A program made the translations under genes and the position numbers. Below the pieces are notes generated by a model that saw only the letters and a list, made by a program, of their open reading frames with translations, did no database searches and was not told where the DNA came from. From Bacillota bacterium (lineage in GTDB: Bacteria; Bacillota_I; Bacilli_A; RF39; UBA660), in assembly GCA_003149915.1 (NCBI GenBank), contig QAMK01000019.1, positions 1 to 64,000 of the forward strand: a DNA stretch of 64,000 bases. Reading direction: 5' to 3'. Positions 53,905-62,517 of the stretch are shown here, piece after piece. Position 1 is the stretch's first letter. Every line of letters begins with the position of its first letter.

Positions 53905-53932
53905 AAAGACGTTTACCGTTTTTCTTTTTTTT
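53904..53932 (+). terminator. Terminator after HerA-like gene
   Basis: GAAAGACG pairs with CGTTTTTC (one G-U) followed by eight T; ffh is then read from its own promoter. Confidence 0.7.
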
Positions 53933-53968
53933 CGGATTATGATATACTAATGCAAGGTGGGTGATAAT

Positions 53969-55276
53969 ATGTTCGAAAGTTTAGGAGAACATTTACAAAA
54001 TGCAATTGATAAAATTAAAGGTTATGGAAAGATAACAGAAGATAACATTTCCGATATGATGCGAGAAATTCGTCTTGCATTACTAGAAGCAGATGTTAAC
54101 TATAAAGTAGTAAAAGAATTTACGACAAAAGTAAAAGAAAAAGCACTAGGTGAAGAAGTTGCCAAAAGTATTAAACCAGGGGACATGTTTGTTAAAATTG
54201 TAAAAGATGAACTGACGGAATTGCTTGGTGGCGAAAGTGCACCATTGAACACTTATGGAAATCCGGCCATCTTGATGCTAGTCGGTTTACAAGGTGCTGG
54301 TAAAACGACGACGATTGCAAAACTAGCAAATTTCTTAAGAAAGAAACACAATAAGAAACCGTTGCTAGTAGCAGCAGACGTCTATCGTCCTGCCGCAATC
54401 GACCAATTAAAACAACTAGGAAAACAGTTGAATATCGAAGTCTACGAAGAAGGCAAAAACGATCCTGTTGAAATCTGTGAACATGCCATCGCTTATGCGA
54501 AAGAAAAAGGCTACAACTATGTTTTAATCGATACAGCTGGACGGTTACAAATCGACATCGATTTAATGGAAGAGTTAAAGAACATCAGTGCCAGTGTCAA
54601 ACCACAAGAGACGTTATTAGTAATCGATTCTATGATGGGACAAGATGCTATCAATGTCATCGAAGGCTTCAACAATGAATTAAATCTGACCGGTGTTATC
54701 TTAACTAAGTTAGATGGCGACACTCGTGGTGGTGTAGCACTTTCTGTAAGACATTTAACCAATGTACCGATTAAACTTATCGGCGTGAGTGAAAAACTAG
54801 ATGGATTAGATACGTTCGATCCAGAACGAATGGCCGGTCGTATTCTAGGCATGGGGGATATCGTTTCCTTAGTTGAAAAAGCTACTGCTGAAATCGATGA
54901 AGAAGAAGCAATGGATGCTGCTAAGAAAATGAAAAATGGTAAGTTTGATTTAGAAGATTTCTTAAAGACGATGAAACAAATCAAAAAACTAGGACCATTA
55001 GAAAACCTGATTAAATTGTTACCTGGTGCCAAAAAGATGGGATTAACAAACGTAAAGATTGATCCAAAACAAACGGCCCATATAGAAGCAATCGTTTTAT
55101 CGATGACTCCCGAAGAAAGAAGAAATCCAAGTATCATTAAAGCAAGTAGAAAAGTTCGCATTGCCAAAGGATGTGGACTAGAAGTACAGGATGTTAATCG
55201 TTTGTTAGATCAATTCGAACAAATGAAAAAGATGATGAAACAGATGTCAAACGGAAATATGAAATTACCTTTTTAA
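53969..55276 (+). CDS. ffh: Signal recognition particle protein Ffh
   Basis: A 435-residue SRP54-type GTPase. N and G domains with GLQGAGKTTTIAKLA near 107, DTAGR near 190, TKLDGDTRGG near 248, then a Met-rich M domain ending in KKMMKQMSNGN that binds SRP RNA and signal peptides. ATG at 53969 behind AAGGTGGGTGAT. rpsP does not follow, unlike many Bacillota. Confidence 0.97.
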   Translation: MFESLGEHLQNAIDKIKGYGKITEDNISDMMREIRLALLEADVNYKVVKEFTTKVKEKALGEEVAKSIKPGDMFVKIVKDELTELLGGESAPLNTYGNPAILMLVGLQGAGKTTTIAKLANFLRKKHNKKPLLVAADVYRPAAIDQLKQLGKQLNIEVYEEGKNDPVEICEHAIAYAKEKGYNYVLIDTAGRLQIDIDLMEELKNISASVKPQETLLVIDSMMGQDAINVIEGFNNELNLTGVILTKLDGDTRGGVALSVRHLTNVPIKLIGVSEKLDGLDTFDPERMAGRILGMGDIVSLVEKATAEIDEEEAMDAAKKMKNGKFDLEDFLKTMKQIKKLGPLENLIKLLPGAKKMGLTNVKIDPKQTAHIEAIVLSMTPEERRNPSIIKASRKVRIAKGCGLEVQDVNRLLDQFEQMKKMMKQMSNGNMKLPF

Positions 55277-55282
55277 AAAACA

Positions 55283-55318
55283 GTAGAAAAATGAGCCTGA
55301 TTTAGGACTCATTTTTTT
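55283..55318 (+). terminator. Terminator of ffh
   Basis: AAAATGAG/CTCATTTT hairpin (CC/GG inner pairs with a mismatch) followed by a T run. Confidence 0.8.
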
Positions 55319-55391
55319 ATCAAAGAAGAATGAATTTGGATTGATTTTACAATAATTATAGGCGAATATCAGGCACAAATTCGTACCCTAA

Positions 55392-55400
55392 CATATATTA
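55392..55400 (+). promoter_or_regulatory. Sigma-K-like promoter of the coat gene
   Basis: CATATATTA fits the sigma-K -10 CATANNNTA. A CAC lies about 15 bases upstream as a possible -35 (AC). This suits a late mother-cell coat gene. Confidence 0.5.
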
Positions 55401-55421
55401 TCCTAGATAGGAGGATTATAT

Positions 55422-55769
55422 ATGTTTGAAGACCGTTGTTATGACAGAGACAACACGATCAATACGAATTTCACTGGCGATAACATGAACATCGACATGG
55501 ATGTAGAAATGAACAACACAATGATGAATAACAACATGATGAACAATACGACTATGATGTCAGGAATGACACAAGCTCCAATCATGAGTCCAGTTCAAGA
55601 AAGATGCATTCACAAAACGATTGTTCATGAAGTTCCACACGTATGCCCAATTCATACGAAGATAATCAATCATCATGTATTTAGACATACGTATCGACCA
55701 GCATATAGTTGCTCAGAAGAAAACGTTTGCAGCAATGTTCAATGTGGATCATGCGATAATTTCAGATAA
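55422..55769 (+). CDS. cotD: CotD-like spore coat protein
   Basis: A 115-residue protein. The first half is Asn/Met-rich low complexity (NNTMMNNNMMNNTTMM). The second half is His/Cys-rich: CIHKTIVHEVPHVCPIHTKI then HHVFRHTY and paired Cys near the end, as in CotD inner-coat proteins. CotD proteins are probably crosslinked or metal-bound in the coat. AGGAGG before the ATG and a sigma-K-like promoter support late mother-cell expression. Confidence 0.75.
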   Translation: MFEDRCYDRDNTINTNFTGDNMNIDMDVEMNNTMMNNNMMNNTTMMSGMTQAPIMSPVQERCIHKTIVHEVPHVCPIHTKIINHHVFRHTYRPAYSCSEENVCSNVQCGSCDNFR

Positions 55770-55791
55770 AAGACGCAAGTCTTTTTTCTTT
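55768..55791 (+). terminator. Terminator of the coat gene
   Basis: AAAAGAC/GTCTTTT hairpin with a GCAA loop and T run. Confidence 0.75.
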
Positions 55792-55809
55792 TGGTATAAA
55801 ATAAAAAAA

Positions 55810-55837
55810 TTGACAAATAATAAAAAAATGATATAAT
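55810..55837 (+). promoter_or_regulatory. Consensus promoter of small membrane protein gene
   Basis: TTGACA at 55810-55815, 16-bp spacer, TATAAT at 55832-55837; the leader would be under 20 bases. Confidence 0.75.
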
Positions 55838-55860
55838 ATAGGACCGAAAGTGTGAGAGAT

Positions 55861-56082
55861 ATGAGAAAAAAAGAAGCCACAAAATTTATCATCTTAGATT
55901 TGATACAAGCAGTGATTGCATTGATTACGTTTGTTGTCAACTTTGTATTATCTTATATGGTAAGAAATACTTCTAGAGAAGCAATCTTTATAGGTATTGC
56001 CTTAATTGCATTTTTCTTCTTCGGCTCAGCCTTAATCGATATTGGAGACCAAAGAAGAATTTACAGTGGAAAAAGTAAATAA
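55861..56082 (+). CDS. Small two-helix membrane protein
   Basis: A 73-residue protein with two membrane helices (about 10-32 and 41-60) joined by a short MVRNTSRE loop and ending with a basic tail. GTGAGAG precedes the ATG at 55861. No family recognised; a simple YrzE- or DUF-like membrane protein is possible. Confidence 0.7.
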   Translation: MRKKEATKFIILDLIQAVIALITFVVNFVLSYMVRNTSREAIFIGIALIAFFFFGSALIDIGDQRRIYSGKSK

Positions 56083-56181
56083 TTTGCAAATTAAATTGTA
56101 AAAAAATGTCTAATTTTATCATATCTATTGTGTAAAGTCAAAATAAGATATATTCTAGAGGAAAGGGAAAGGGTGATACGA

Positions 56182-56385
56182 GTGATATATCCATCTATCG
56201 ACAAAATATTGAACCTAATCGATTCTAAATATGAATTGGTTCATATTATATCAGCACGAGCAAAAGAAATGACAGAAACTGGTCATTACCAAATGCCAGA
56301 AAATCAATATGTATCCAAAAAACCATTAGGAAGAGCACTAGAGGAAGTTGCGGCAGGATTGATAATTGTAAAAAAAGGCAAATAA
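56182..56385 (+). CDS. rpoZ: RNA polymerase omega subunit
   Basis: A 67-residue omega. MIYPSIDKILNLIDSKYELV then ARAKEM and KPLGRALEEVAAG match the core omega motifs. Starts at the GTG at 56182 behind GGGTGAT. The usual partner gmk is not adjacent. Omega stabilises beta prime in the polymerase. Confidence 0.9.
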   Translation: MIYPSIDKILNLIDSKYELVHIISARAKEMTETGHYQMPENQYVSKKPLGRALEEVAAGLIIVKKGK

Positions 56386-56432
56386 TGCCTTTTTTCTATC
56401 TGGAGAAAATGATAGAATAGAAAATGTCTTCA

Positions 56433-56502
56433 GTAGAAAGTAATTATAGAAAAAATATCCTTTGTAAGAAGCAATTATAGAAAACATATCCTTGTAGAAA
56501 GC
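56433..56502 (+). repeat. Tandem 30-31 bp repeat before recX
   Basis: Two full units (56433-56463 and 56464-56493) and a nine-base partial third start with GTAGAAAG or GTAAGAAG, carry AATTATAGAAAA and end in ATATCCTT. They fill the recX leader. Confidence 0.75.
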
Positions 56503-56517
56503 TGGGTTGGTGATAAT

Positions 56518-57282
56518 ATGAAAGTAGATAAATATAGAATGTTAAAAAACGATATGTATGAAATTACGTTTGAAGGACACAGATACATAGTTCATAGCGA
56601 TTTAATTTTAAAAAGTAAATTGTTGTTACGAGATGATGTAACCAAAGAGACATTAGAAAAATTAGTGTTCGAAAATCAAGTATACGAGGCATATAATATT
56701 GCTCTTCGTCAATTGAGTACAAAAGTTCGTTGTTATAAAGAGTTGCATGATACGTTAACAAAAAGAGGATACAATGGCGGTAAAATCAAAGAAGCATTAG
56801 ATATTTTGATTAAACAAGGATATCTAAGTGATCGTGATTATGCTAAGTATTATGTTCATGATCAAATTGCACTAACTAACAATGGTCCATGGAAAATCAG
56901 AAAAAAATTAGAAGAAAATGAGATCGCCGATAAATACATAGATGAAGCCTTGCAAGTATTCACCGAGGATATTCAAAAAGAAAAAGTAAAGAAATTGATT
57001 GCTCAATTAGTGAAGACAAATCGTACGAAAAGTACGTATGCTTTAAAACAGAAAGCGATTGTCTATTTAATTAATCTAGGATACATTAAAGAAATTATCA
57101 ATCCGTTTATCGTACGAATTGATTTTGATGATGAAAAGATATTCAGAAGAGAATTAGCAAAATTAAAGAGGACGTTATCAAAGAAATACCAAGGCGAGGA
57201 ACTTCAAAGACGCATTCGTCAAAAGTTGTATGCCAAAGGATTCAATGTTTCTAATTTAAAAGAAGAAGACTTTGTTGAATAA
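56518..57282 (+). CDS. recX: Regulatory protein RecX
   Basis: A 254-residue RecX that inhibits or modulates RecA filaments. The three-helix repeats are seen (LRQLSTKVRCYKELHDTL, LIKQGYLSDRDYAKYYV, GPWKIRKKLEENEI). Size fits the larger Bacillus/Lactobacillus type. A GTTGGTGATAAT ribosome region precedes the ATG; tandem repeats lie in its leader. Confidence 0.92.
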   Translation: MKVDKYRMLKNDMYEITFEGHRYIVHSDLILKSKLLLRDDVTKETLEKLVFENQVYEAYNIALRQLSTKVRCYKELHDTLTKRGYNGGKIKEALDILIKQGYLSDRDYAKYYVHDQIALTNNGPWKIRKKLEENEIADKYIDEALQVFTEDIQKEKVKKLIAQLVKTNRTKSTYALKQKAIVYLINLGYIKEIINPFIVRIDFDDEKIFRRELAKLKRTLSKKYQGEELQRRIRQKLYAKGFNVSNLKEEDFVE

Positions 57283-57286
57283 AAAA

Positions 57287-57312
57287 TAAAAGACCTTTTA
57301 AAGGTCTTTTTC
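57287..57312. terminator. Bidirectional terminator between recX and prsA
   Basis: AAAAGACCTTT/AAAGGTCTTTT hairpin with A and T runs on both sides. Confidence 0.8.
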
Positions 57313-57314
57313 TA

Positions 57315-58316
57315 TTAGTTTGAACTAGCACTGTTTAGAAGATTTTGCATGTAAATATCGTAACTGTTTTCTAGACGATCATCTTCAAAATGAATGCCAT
57401 AATTTTCTCTTAAAGCCATCAATGCTCTCGTTGAAATAGTAGAATCTTCAGATAGATTATCTTCTGCGACACGTTCTGTAATCGTATCTTTGATGCTATC
57501 CAAACTTTCTTTATCTTTTTGTTCTTCTTTTAAGATAATGTGGTAACCGTATGAACTCTTAACTGGAGTTGCTGTATATTTACCTACTTCCAAATCTTTG
57601 GCAGCATCGATAAAGTTCTCGTCCATGTTATCTGTCCATGTGATATAACCTAAATCACCACCATCTTCCGCTGTTGCACTATCTTCAGAGTTTTCTTTTG
57701 CTAAATCATCAAAAGATGTTCCTTCATCTAGTTGTTTGATTAATTCAACTGCCTTATTGTATGCTTCTTCTTCAGCAGCAGCTTTTTCTTCATCGCTAGC
57801 ACTTGTAGAAACAGTAGAACGAATCAAGATGTGACTTAATTTCATTTCACCAAATACTTGTTGGTCATAGTAATTTTGACGTTCTTGATCAGTTACTTGT
57901 TCTTTAGCATAATCTTCATACCATAGATTACGTTTGTATTGTAAAGATAAGTAATCTCTCAAGTCGTCCATCGTAGCAGCACCGAAAGCACTTGCCGTTT
58001 GTTGCAACATAGCAGATTCACTACCGAAAGCAGATGTCCAAGTAGCAATTTGTGCTTCGATTTCAGCAGTTTCATCATCATCTGTCGGATATTTTTGTTC
58101 TAATATTTTTCTATCGACCATATCTACTAAGATACTAGCACCATATGTGTCGCGTAGTTCCTCGTATAGTTCATTAACAGAAATTGCCCCAACAGATTCA
58201 TCGCTAAAGGTAACAACTGCGTCCTGACCATTATCTAATTGTGCGACTTTACCACAGCCAGTAACCATGACAAGCATTAAGGTTGCAGAAAGTCCTAGTA
58301 GTATTTTCTTCTTCAT
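57315..58316 (-). CDS. prsA: Foldase lipoprotein PrsA
   Basis: A 333-residue extracytoplasmic peptidyl-prolyl isomerase that helps secreted proteins fold. The start at 58316 gives a lipoprotein signal with lipobox VTGC near 16-19. A central parvulin domain runs from about 150 to 250 (LSHILIR, EDGGDLGYI, SSYGYHIIL). GGAAGGAGA precedes the ATG; the longer frame lacks a signal peptide. Its clients could include the TasA-like and giant surface proteins (inference). Confidence 0.95.
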   Translation of the reverse strand: MKKKILLGLSATLMLVMVTGCGKVAQLDNGQDAVVTFSDESVGAISVNELYEELRDTYGASILVDMVDRKILEQKYPTDDDETAEIEAQIATWTSAFGSESAMLQQTASAFGAATMDDLRDYLSLQYKRNLWYEDYAKEQVTDQERQNYYDQQVFGEMKLSHILIRSTVSTSASDEEKAAAEEEAYNKAVELIKQLDEGTSFDDLAKENSEDSATAEDGGDLGYITWTDNMDENFIDAAKDLEVGKYTATPVKSSYGYHIILKEEQKDKESLDSIKDTITERVAEDNLSEDSTISTRALMALRENYGIHFEDDRLENSYDIYMQNLLNSASSN

Positions 58317-58403
58317 ACATATCTCCTTCCAAAATACATTAATATCATAGCAAATAACCGATAAAATTACAATAATTTCGTAAGAAACTTGTAAATGCCT
58401 AGA

Positions 58404-58430
58404 ACCCAAATTCAAAAATTCCATACAATA
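58404..58430 (+). promoter_or_regulatory. Sigma-K/E-like promoter of small sporulation genes
   Basis: AC at 58404-58405, 16 bases, then CATACAATA at 58422-58430, which fits sigma-K CATANNNTA and also the sigma-E -10 CATACAAT. Confidence 0.6.
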
Positions 58431-58459
58431 AAATGAGAGTATAAAAAGGAGGAAATTTT

Positions 58460-58540
58460 ATGAATCAAACTATCTCTTCATCAGCAATTGTCCTAGTATT
58501 ATTTATCTTACTAGTAATCATATTAGGTGCTTATATCTAA
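58460..58540 (+). CDS. YjcZ-like small sporulation membrane protein A
   Basis: A 26-residue protein, MNQTISSSAIVLVLFILLV plus a short end, nearly all one membrane helix. AAAAGGAGG precedes the ATG. The SSSAIVLVLFILLVIILG pattern matches YjcZ-type sporulation mini-proteins. A sporulation promoter precedes it and a second mini-gene follows. Confidence 0.7.
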   Translation: MNQTISSSAIVLVLFILLVIILGAYI

Positions 58541-58556
58541 GTAAGGAGGTATTTAC

Positions 58557-58658
58557 TTGCAAGGACAAGAATGCAAAAGTAGTGGCGTCGGTTACATTAT
58601 CGTAATTGTTTTATATATTTTATTAGCCATTATTTTAGGAACTGCCATTACTCGTTAA
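58557..58658 (+). CDS. YjcZ-like small sporulation membrane protein B
   Basis: A 33-residue protein from a TTG start behind AAGGAGG. A Cys- and Gly-containing N terminus (QGQECKSSGVG) precedes one membrane helix (YIIVIVLYILLAIILG). Related in shape to the preceding gene and likely cotranscribed. A terminator follows. Confidence 0.65.
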   Translation: MQGQECKSSGVGYIIVIVLYILLAIILGTAITR

Positions 58659-58693
58659 AAAATATCCACAGAAAACTGTGGATATTTTAATTT
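58656..58693. terminator. Bidirectional terminator after mini-genes
   Basis: AAAATATCCACAG/CTGTGGATATTTT with A and T runs; nearly identical to the element at 18913-18946. Confidence 0.8.
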
Positions 58694-60429
58694 CTAATAA
58701 AAGATTCGTCTGCAATTGCTTTGGCATATTCTTTACATAAAGTTACTAAACTTCCATAACTTGGATTTAAATCACTCACATTAGCCTCCAATTTTTGAGC
58801 AATTGCTTGTTTAGCGTTTTCCGGTGTAACGTGACTCTGAATATGAAATCTAGCATTGAAATCTCTAGTAAATCCGTTTGCTTCGCCACTTTGTACATAA
58901 CTTCCAACCGCATAATTCAGCCATTGTTCCCCGCTAATTTCACTTTCCTTATTTTCATAAAGAGTTTGATATTTACTATAGGTAATGGCACAAGCATCTT
59001 CAAAATATTGTTCTGGTGTTCGATTTGCGGAGATATCGTTTAAAAATTCTTCGGCAGATAAATTTTGGCTGTTAATATAAAGATTAATCTGATCACGCAC
59101 ATCCGATTTTCCAATTGCAGTTCGAATTCCATATTCTTTGGTTAAATATTGTGGATTACCTGTTTTTAAATATTCTGTGACGGTTGCAAGAGCGACATCT
59201 TCACCATATTTACTACCCATAATGTCCATGACAAGTCGCATTTTTTTAGCGGCATTTTCGACATGAGGTTTCTCCTGTTTTTCTTCTATTTCGGAGACAT
59301 ATTGTTCCAAAGGTAACTGATGTTCATTCAAATAGTCTTGTAACCGGTTTCTAAAATGAGATGTTTGATAAATCGTACGTAAATCATCTGTTCTGTTAAT
59401 TAAATTATGATTTCCGGTATCGAGATAGGTTTGAATGGTATAAATTGCTTTTTCTTTAGAACCTAATCTCTGCGTCATGATGTCGATTCCTTTTTGCAGT
59501 AATTTAGAAAGATCAACTTGTTCTTGTTCATGATAAGATTGTTCAATCTGACTCAAATTTTCTTTTGGATTACATGCTTTTTGATAGATACTGATATAAT
59601 CGTCAAAAGAAAAGTCTGATCGTCTACTTTCATGAATAATTTCAAAAATTCCTTTTAAGTCAGAAATGCATTTTTGATTGACAACACTTGGAAAATGTTG
59701 ATGAATTGCATTGAAATCTGCCTCCTGCGAGATATATAAATCTCGATAAAGTGAGTCTACAAAAGAATAAAAGTCATGAGCGCCCACTTGATTTAACTGA
59801 TGATTCGTTTGTTTCTCTTGAATATACTCAGAAATCATACAAGATAAAGAATTAGAAAAACTTAAACTCCCGTCGCAAGTCATAGCAACTCCACCTTCTT
59901 GATGAAGAAATGGACTAGCAGGTAATAGCCCTTCTTGAAGATAAGAAGAGTTTTGAACATAGTGAATCAACTTCTGAGCATCTTCCGGTTTTTCTAATCG
60001 AATGACAATATCGTCATTACGGATGGCAGAACCTACTTTAGAAACATGTGAAATATCGTTTTCAGATAAAAAGTTAAAAATTTGATCAACTCCACGATAA
60101 ATATGTCTAGCATCCAAAGGAATATAAAGTTTGATGTGATTGGGATTATATGCCATCGCTTCATTGGGCTTCTGAGATATGAATTGACAGAAATAATTCC
60201 AATTTGGATCAACAAATACGTTTAGATTCTCGTAGTCTTTAAAATTCTGAACGAAATCATCAAAAAAACGATTCACTGGATAGGAACGTTCTTCTGCTGG
60301 GACATCTTGTCTTACTAAATGATAGTAGACCTCTCGTTCTGTAAAAATATGATTTGGATTTTGTCTTTGTAAATCAGCTAGATACTGAAGTAATTCGTCG
60401 ATTTTTTGTGATTTTTCATTCATTTCCAT
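58687..60429 (-). CDS. Unknown 580-residue repeat protein
   Basis: A soluble protein with two parts. Residues about 95-205 (IKLYIPLDARHIYRGVDQIF, then RNDDIVIRLEKPEDAQKL) form an alpha/beta domain seen in orphan gene products of gut Bacillota; its outline loosely recalls HopA1-type domains but I am not sure. Residues about 310-570 contain three diverged helical repeats marked by TIQTYLDTGNHNL, TVTEYLKTGNPQYL and AVGSYVQSGEANGF, each followed by an Arg-containing helix. It overlaps the small gene upstream by 14 bases, so they form an operon. Confidence 0.75.
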   Translation of the reverse strand: MEMNEKSQKIDELLQYLADLQRQNPNHIFTEREVYYHLVRQDVPAEERSYPVNRFFDDFVQNFKDYENLNVFVDPNWNYFCQFISQKPNEAMAYNPNHIKLYIPLDARHIYRGVDQIFNFLSENDISHVSKVGSAIRNDDIVIRLEKPEDAQKLIHYVQNSSYLQEGLLPASPFLHQEGGVAMTCDGSLSFSNSLSCMISEYIQEKQTNHQLNQVGAHDFYSFVDSLYRDLYISQEADFNAIHQHFPSVVNQKCISDLKGIFEIIHESRRSDFSFDDYISIYQKACNPKENLSQIEQSYHEQEQVDLSKLLQKGIDIMTQRLGSKEKAIYTIQTYLDTGNHNLINRTDDLRTIYQTSHFRNRLQDYLNEHQLPLEQYVSEIEEKQEKPHVENAAKKMRLVMDIMGSKYGEDVALATVTEYLKTGNPQYLTKEYGIRTAIGKSDVRDQINLYINSQNLSAEEFLNDISANRTPEQYFEDACAITYSKYQTLYENKESEISGEQWLNYAVGSYVQSGEANGFTRDFNARFHIQSHVTPENAKQAIAQKLEANVSDLNPSYGSLVTLCKEYAKAIADESFIRN

Positions 60430-60649
60430 GACTTTCCTTTACTACTGGAATTGGTTGGGTATCAACTAAGTTTGGTTTCTTTAAAATCAACGTCCTATCT
60501 AGATTGTCTGGTATATCTAACGGTTGTGTTTCCTCTAAATTCGATGGTGATGAATAACCAGGAAATCCATCTAGTGTATCTAGTTCTTGTTCGCCTTGTT
60601 TTAAGTCTGGTATTTCTATTGTTTTTCCGTTGTACTCTAATTGACTCAT
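60416..60649 (-). CDS. Small disordered hypothetical protein
   Basis: A 77-residue Pro/Asp-rich protein with three TQP/TLIL-type spaced motifs (ETQPLDIPDNLDRT, VDTQPIPV), probably disordered. AGGAGG precedes the ATG at 60649. It overlaps the next gene and could be its partner or adaptor. No family recognised. Confidence 0.65.
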   Translation of the reverse strand: MSQLEYNGKTIEIPDLKQGEQELDTLDGFPGYSSPSNLEETQPLDIPDNLDRTLILKKPNLVDTQPIPVVKESHGNE

Positions 60650-60704
60650 ATACAAATCCTCCTATTATCATTATAGCAAAGAATTAACTCAAAAGAAATA
60701 GTCC

Positions 60705-60733
60705 ATAAAAAAACTCTTTGAATAAAAAGAGTT
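60705..60733 (-). terminator. Terminator of small membrane protein gene
   Basis: On the minus strand, AACTCTTT/AAAGAGTT hairpin followed by seven T; it overlaps the stop codon. Confidence 0.75.
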
Positions 60734-61016
60734 ATGATTTTTTCTTTTGTAAATTGTAAATAGCAAAACATATCGCAGGAACTAAAAATAAGAGAAGTAG
60801 TTGCAGAATTAATGGTATTAAATCGATTCCATATTGATAACAATCGGTACAACTTTGAATACTTGTGCTAATAAAATCGATGATGTGAACGCGACCATAG
60901 AACGTTGTCGTGTAAAATCCTCCTGTTACAGATACAGGTATAGAAAACATCGTAATACCGATTGCAATGCCAACACAGATGAATAACTGGTTGACTGATA
61001 ATTGAAACTTCTTCAT
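60732..61016 (-). CDS. Small two-helix membrane protein
   Basis: A 94-residue protein with helices at about 10-30 and 64-86 and an outer loop holding two close Cys (CTDC). Divergent from the cysteine desulfurase gene, with an inverted repeat between them. No family recognised. Confidence 0.65.
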   Translation of the reverse strand: MKKFQLSVNQLFICVGIAIGITMFSIPVSVTGGFYTTTFYGRVHIIDFISTSIQSCTDCYQYGIDLIPLILQLLLLFLVPAICFAIYNLQKKKS

Positions 61017-61072
61017 AGATATCCCTCAACTTTATTATAATACAAAATAAAAATGCCCGAAAGCATTTCTAG

Positions 61073-61092
61073 TGAATATCAGCGAATATTCA
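61073..61092. promoter_or_regulatory. Operator-like inverted repeat
   Basis: TGAATAT-N6-ATATTCA, a perfect 7-bp dyad between the divergent genes at 60732 and 61205. Regulator unknown. Confidence 0.4.
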
Positions 61093-61204
61093 TTGTTATA
61101 GTGATGAAAAAGAAGAAATTTTATACAAAAATAGTTAAATGAATTAGGTTCCAAATATCCTTTTGAATAGAATACAGTAGATTGTCTAAGAAAGAAGGTG
61201 AAAT

Positions 61205-62398
61205 ATGAATCGAGAAGATTTTCCAATGCTTCAAAAAAACATAATCTATTTGGATAATGGGGCAACGACGTTGAAACCTCAAAGTGTAATTGAAGCAACG
61301 ACTGATTACTACCAAAACTATACAGCGAATGCCCATCGTGGTGACTACGATTTGAGTTTAAAAGTTGACTTAGCATACGAAGCAGTAAGAGAAAAAGTAA
61401 GACGTTTTATTCATGCTAGAGAAGAGTCTGAAATCGTCTTTACATCCGGTGCGACGGAATCTTTAAATATGATTGTAAAGTGTTTTATGAAGGAACATTT
61501 ACAAAGTGGTGACGAAGTATTACTGACGAAGTCCGAACATGCCAGTAATCTGTTACCCTGGTTAGAACTTGCCAAAGAGTTAGGAATTCAAATTCGATAT
61601 ATCCCTCTAACGAAAACTCACCAAGTAACTATGGAAAATATTAAAAAAGTAACGACTTCCAAGACGAAAGTGATTTCCGTTGCCGCAATTACGAATGTAC
61701 TAGGAGATATTAGGCCAATTCATGAAATTGGATTATTTTGTAAAGAACATAACATCTACTTCGTAGTTGATGGGGCCCAAAGTGCTCCTCATATTAAGAC
61801 CGATGTCATCGAAGATGAAATTGACTTTTTTGCATTTTCTGCTCACAAGATGTTAGGACCTACCGGCGTCGGTGTTTTGTATGCAAAAAAAGAACTGTTA
61901 GAGGAAATGCATCCTTTAAAAGTTGGTGGCGGTATGAATCAGACATTTCGAGCAGATGGCTTTTATGAATATCAAGCATTGCCACTGAGACTAGAAGCAG
62001 GAACCCAAAACATCGCCGGTGTCATTGCTTTTGGAGAAGCCATTGATTATCTCTCTAATATCGGTTTTGAGAAAATAAAAAGACAAGAGCACGAGTTAAA
62101 AGAGTACTTTTTAAAGCAATCAAAAGAAGTAGAAGACTTAATCATATATAATCCAGATACTTCCAGTACAACGATAGCATTCAATTTAAAAGATGTCTTT
62201 GCCGGTGATACCGCGGCGTATTTAAACACGTACCATATTTGCATTCGAGCAGGAAATCATTGTGCCAAGATTTTAAAAGACGAACTTGGAGTAGCCAATA
62301 CTTGTCGTATCAGTTTCTATTTCTATAACTCGAAAGACGAAATCGATTTTTTAATCAAAGTATTAAAAAACGCAAAGAACGTCTTCCGAAAAGTATAA
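61205..62398 (+). CDS. sufS: Group II cysteine desulfurase (SufS-like)
   Basis: A 397-residue PLP enzyme that removes sulfur from cysteine for Fe-S clusters or thio-modification. FAFSAHKMLGPTGVGVLY carries the PLP lysine (near 223), and RAGNHCAK the catalytic Cys (near 345). AAGGTG precedes the ATG. No sufC/D/U/B genes are adjacent, so it may serve another acceptor or the rest of the set lies elsewhere. Confidence 0.93.
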   Translation: MNREDFPMLQKNIIYLDNGATTLKPQSVIEATTDYYQNYTANAHRGDYDLSLKVDLAYEAVREKVRRFIHAREESEIVFTSGATESLNMIVKCFMKEHLQSGDEVLLTKSEHASNLLPWLELAKELGIQIRYIPLTKTHQVTMENIKKVTTSKTKVISVAAITNVLGDIRPIHEIGLFCKEHNIYFVVDGAQSAPHIKTDVIEDEIDFFAFSAHKMLGPTGVGVLYAKKELLEEMHPLKVGGGMNQTFRADGFYEYQALPLRLEAGTQNIAGVIAFGEAIDYLSNIGFEKIKRQEHELKEYFLKQSKEVEDLIIYNPDTSSTTIAFNLKDVFAGDTAAYLNTYHICIRAGNHCAKILKDELGVANTCRISFYFYNSKDEIDFLIKVLKNAKNVFRKV

Positions 62399-62517
62399 AA
62401 AAGAAAATTAGAACGAAAAAAAAGAAAACGAACAAAACTGGTTTTTGAAAACCCTAAAATGGTCATTTGCTAAATTTCTTTCAAACTCGTATAGTACGTT
62501 TTTGAAAGGAGGAAAGT

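Noticed and set aside
58317-58424. A longer N terminus for PrsA
   Set aside because: It would bury the lipoprotein signal; a good ribosome site precedes 58316.
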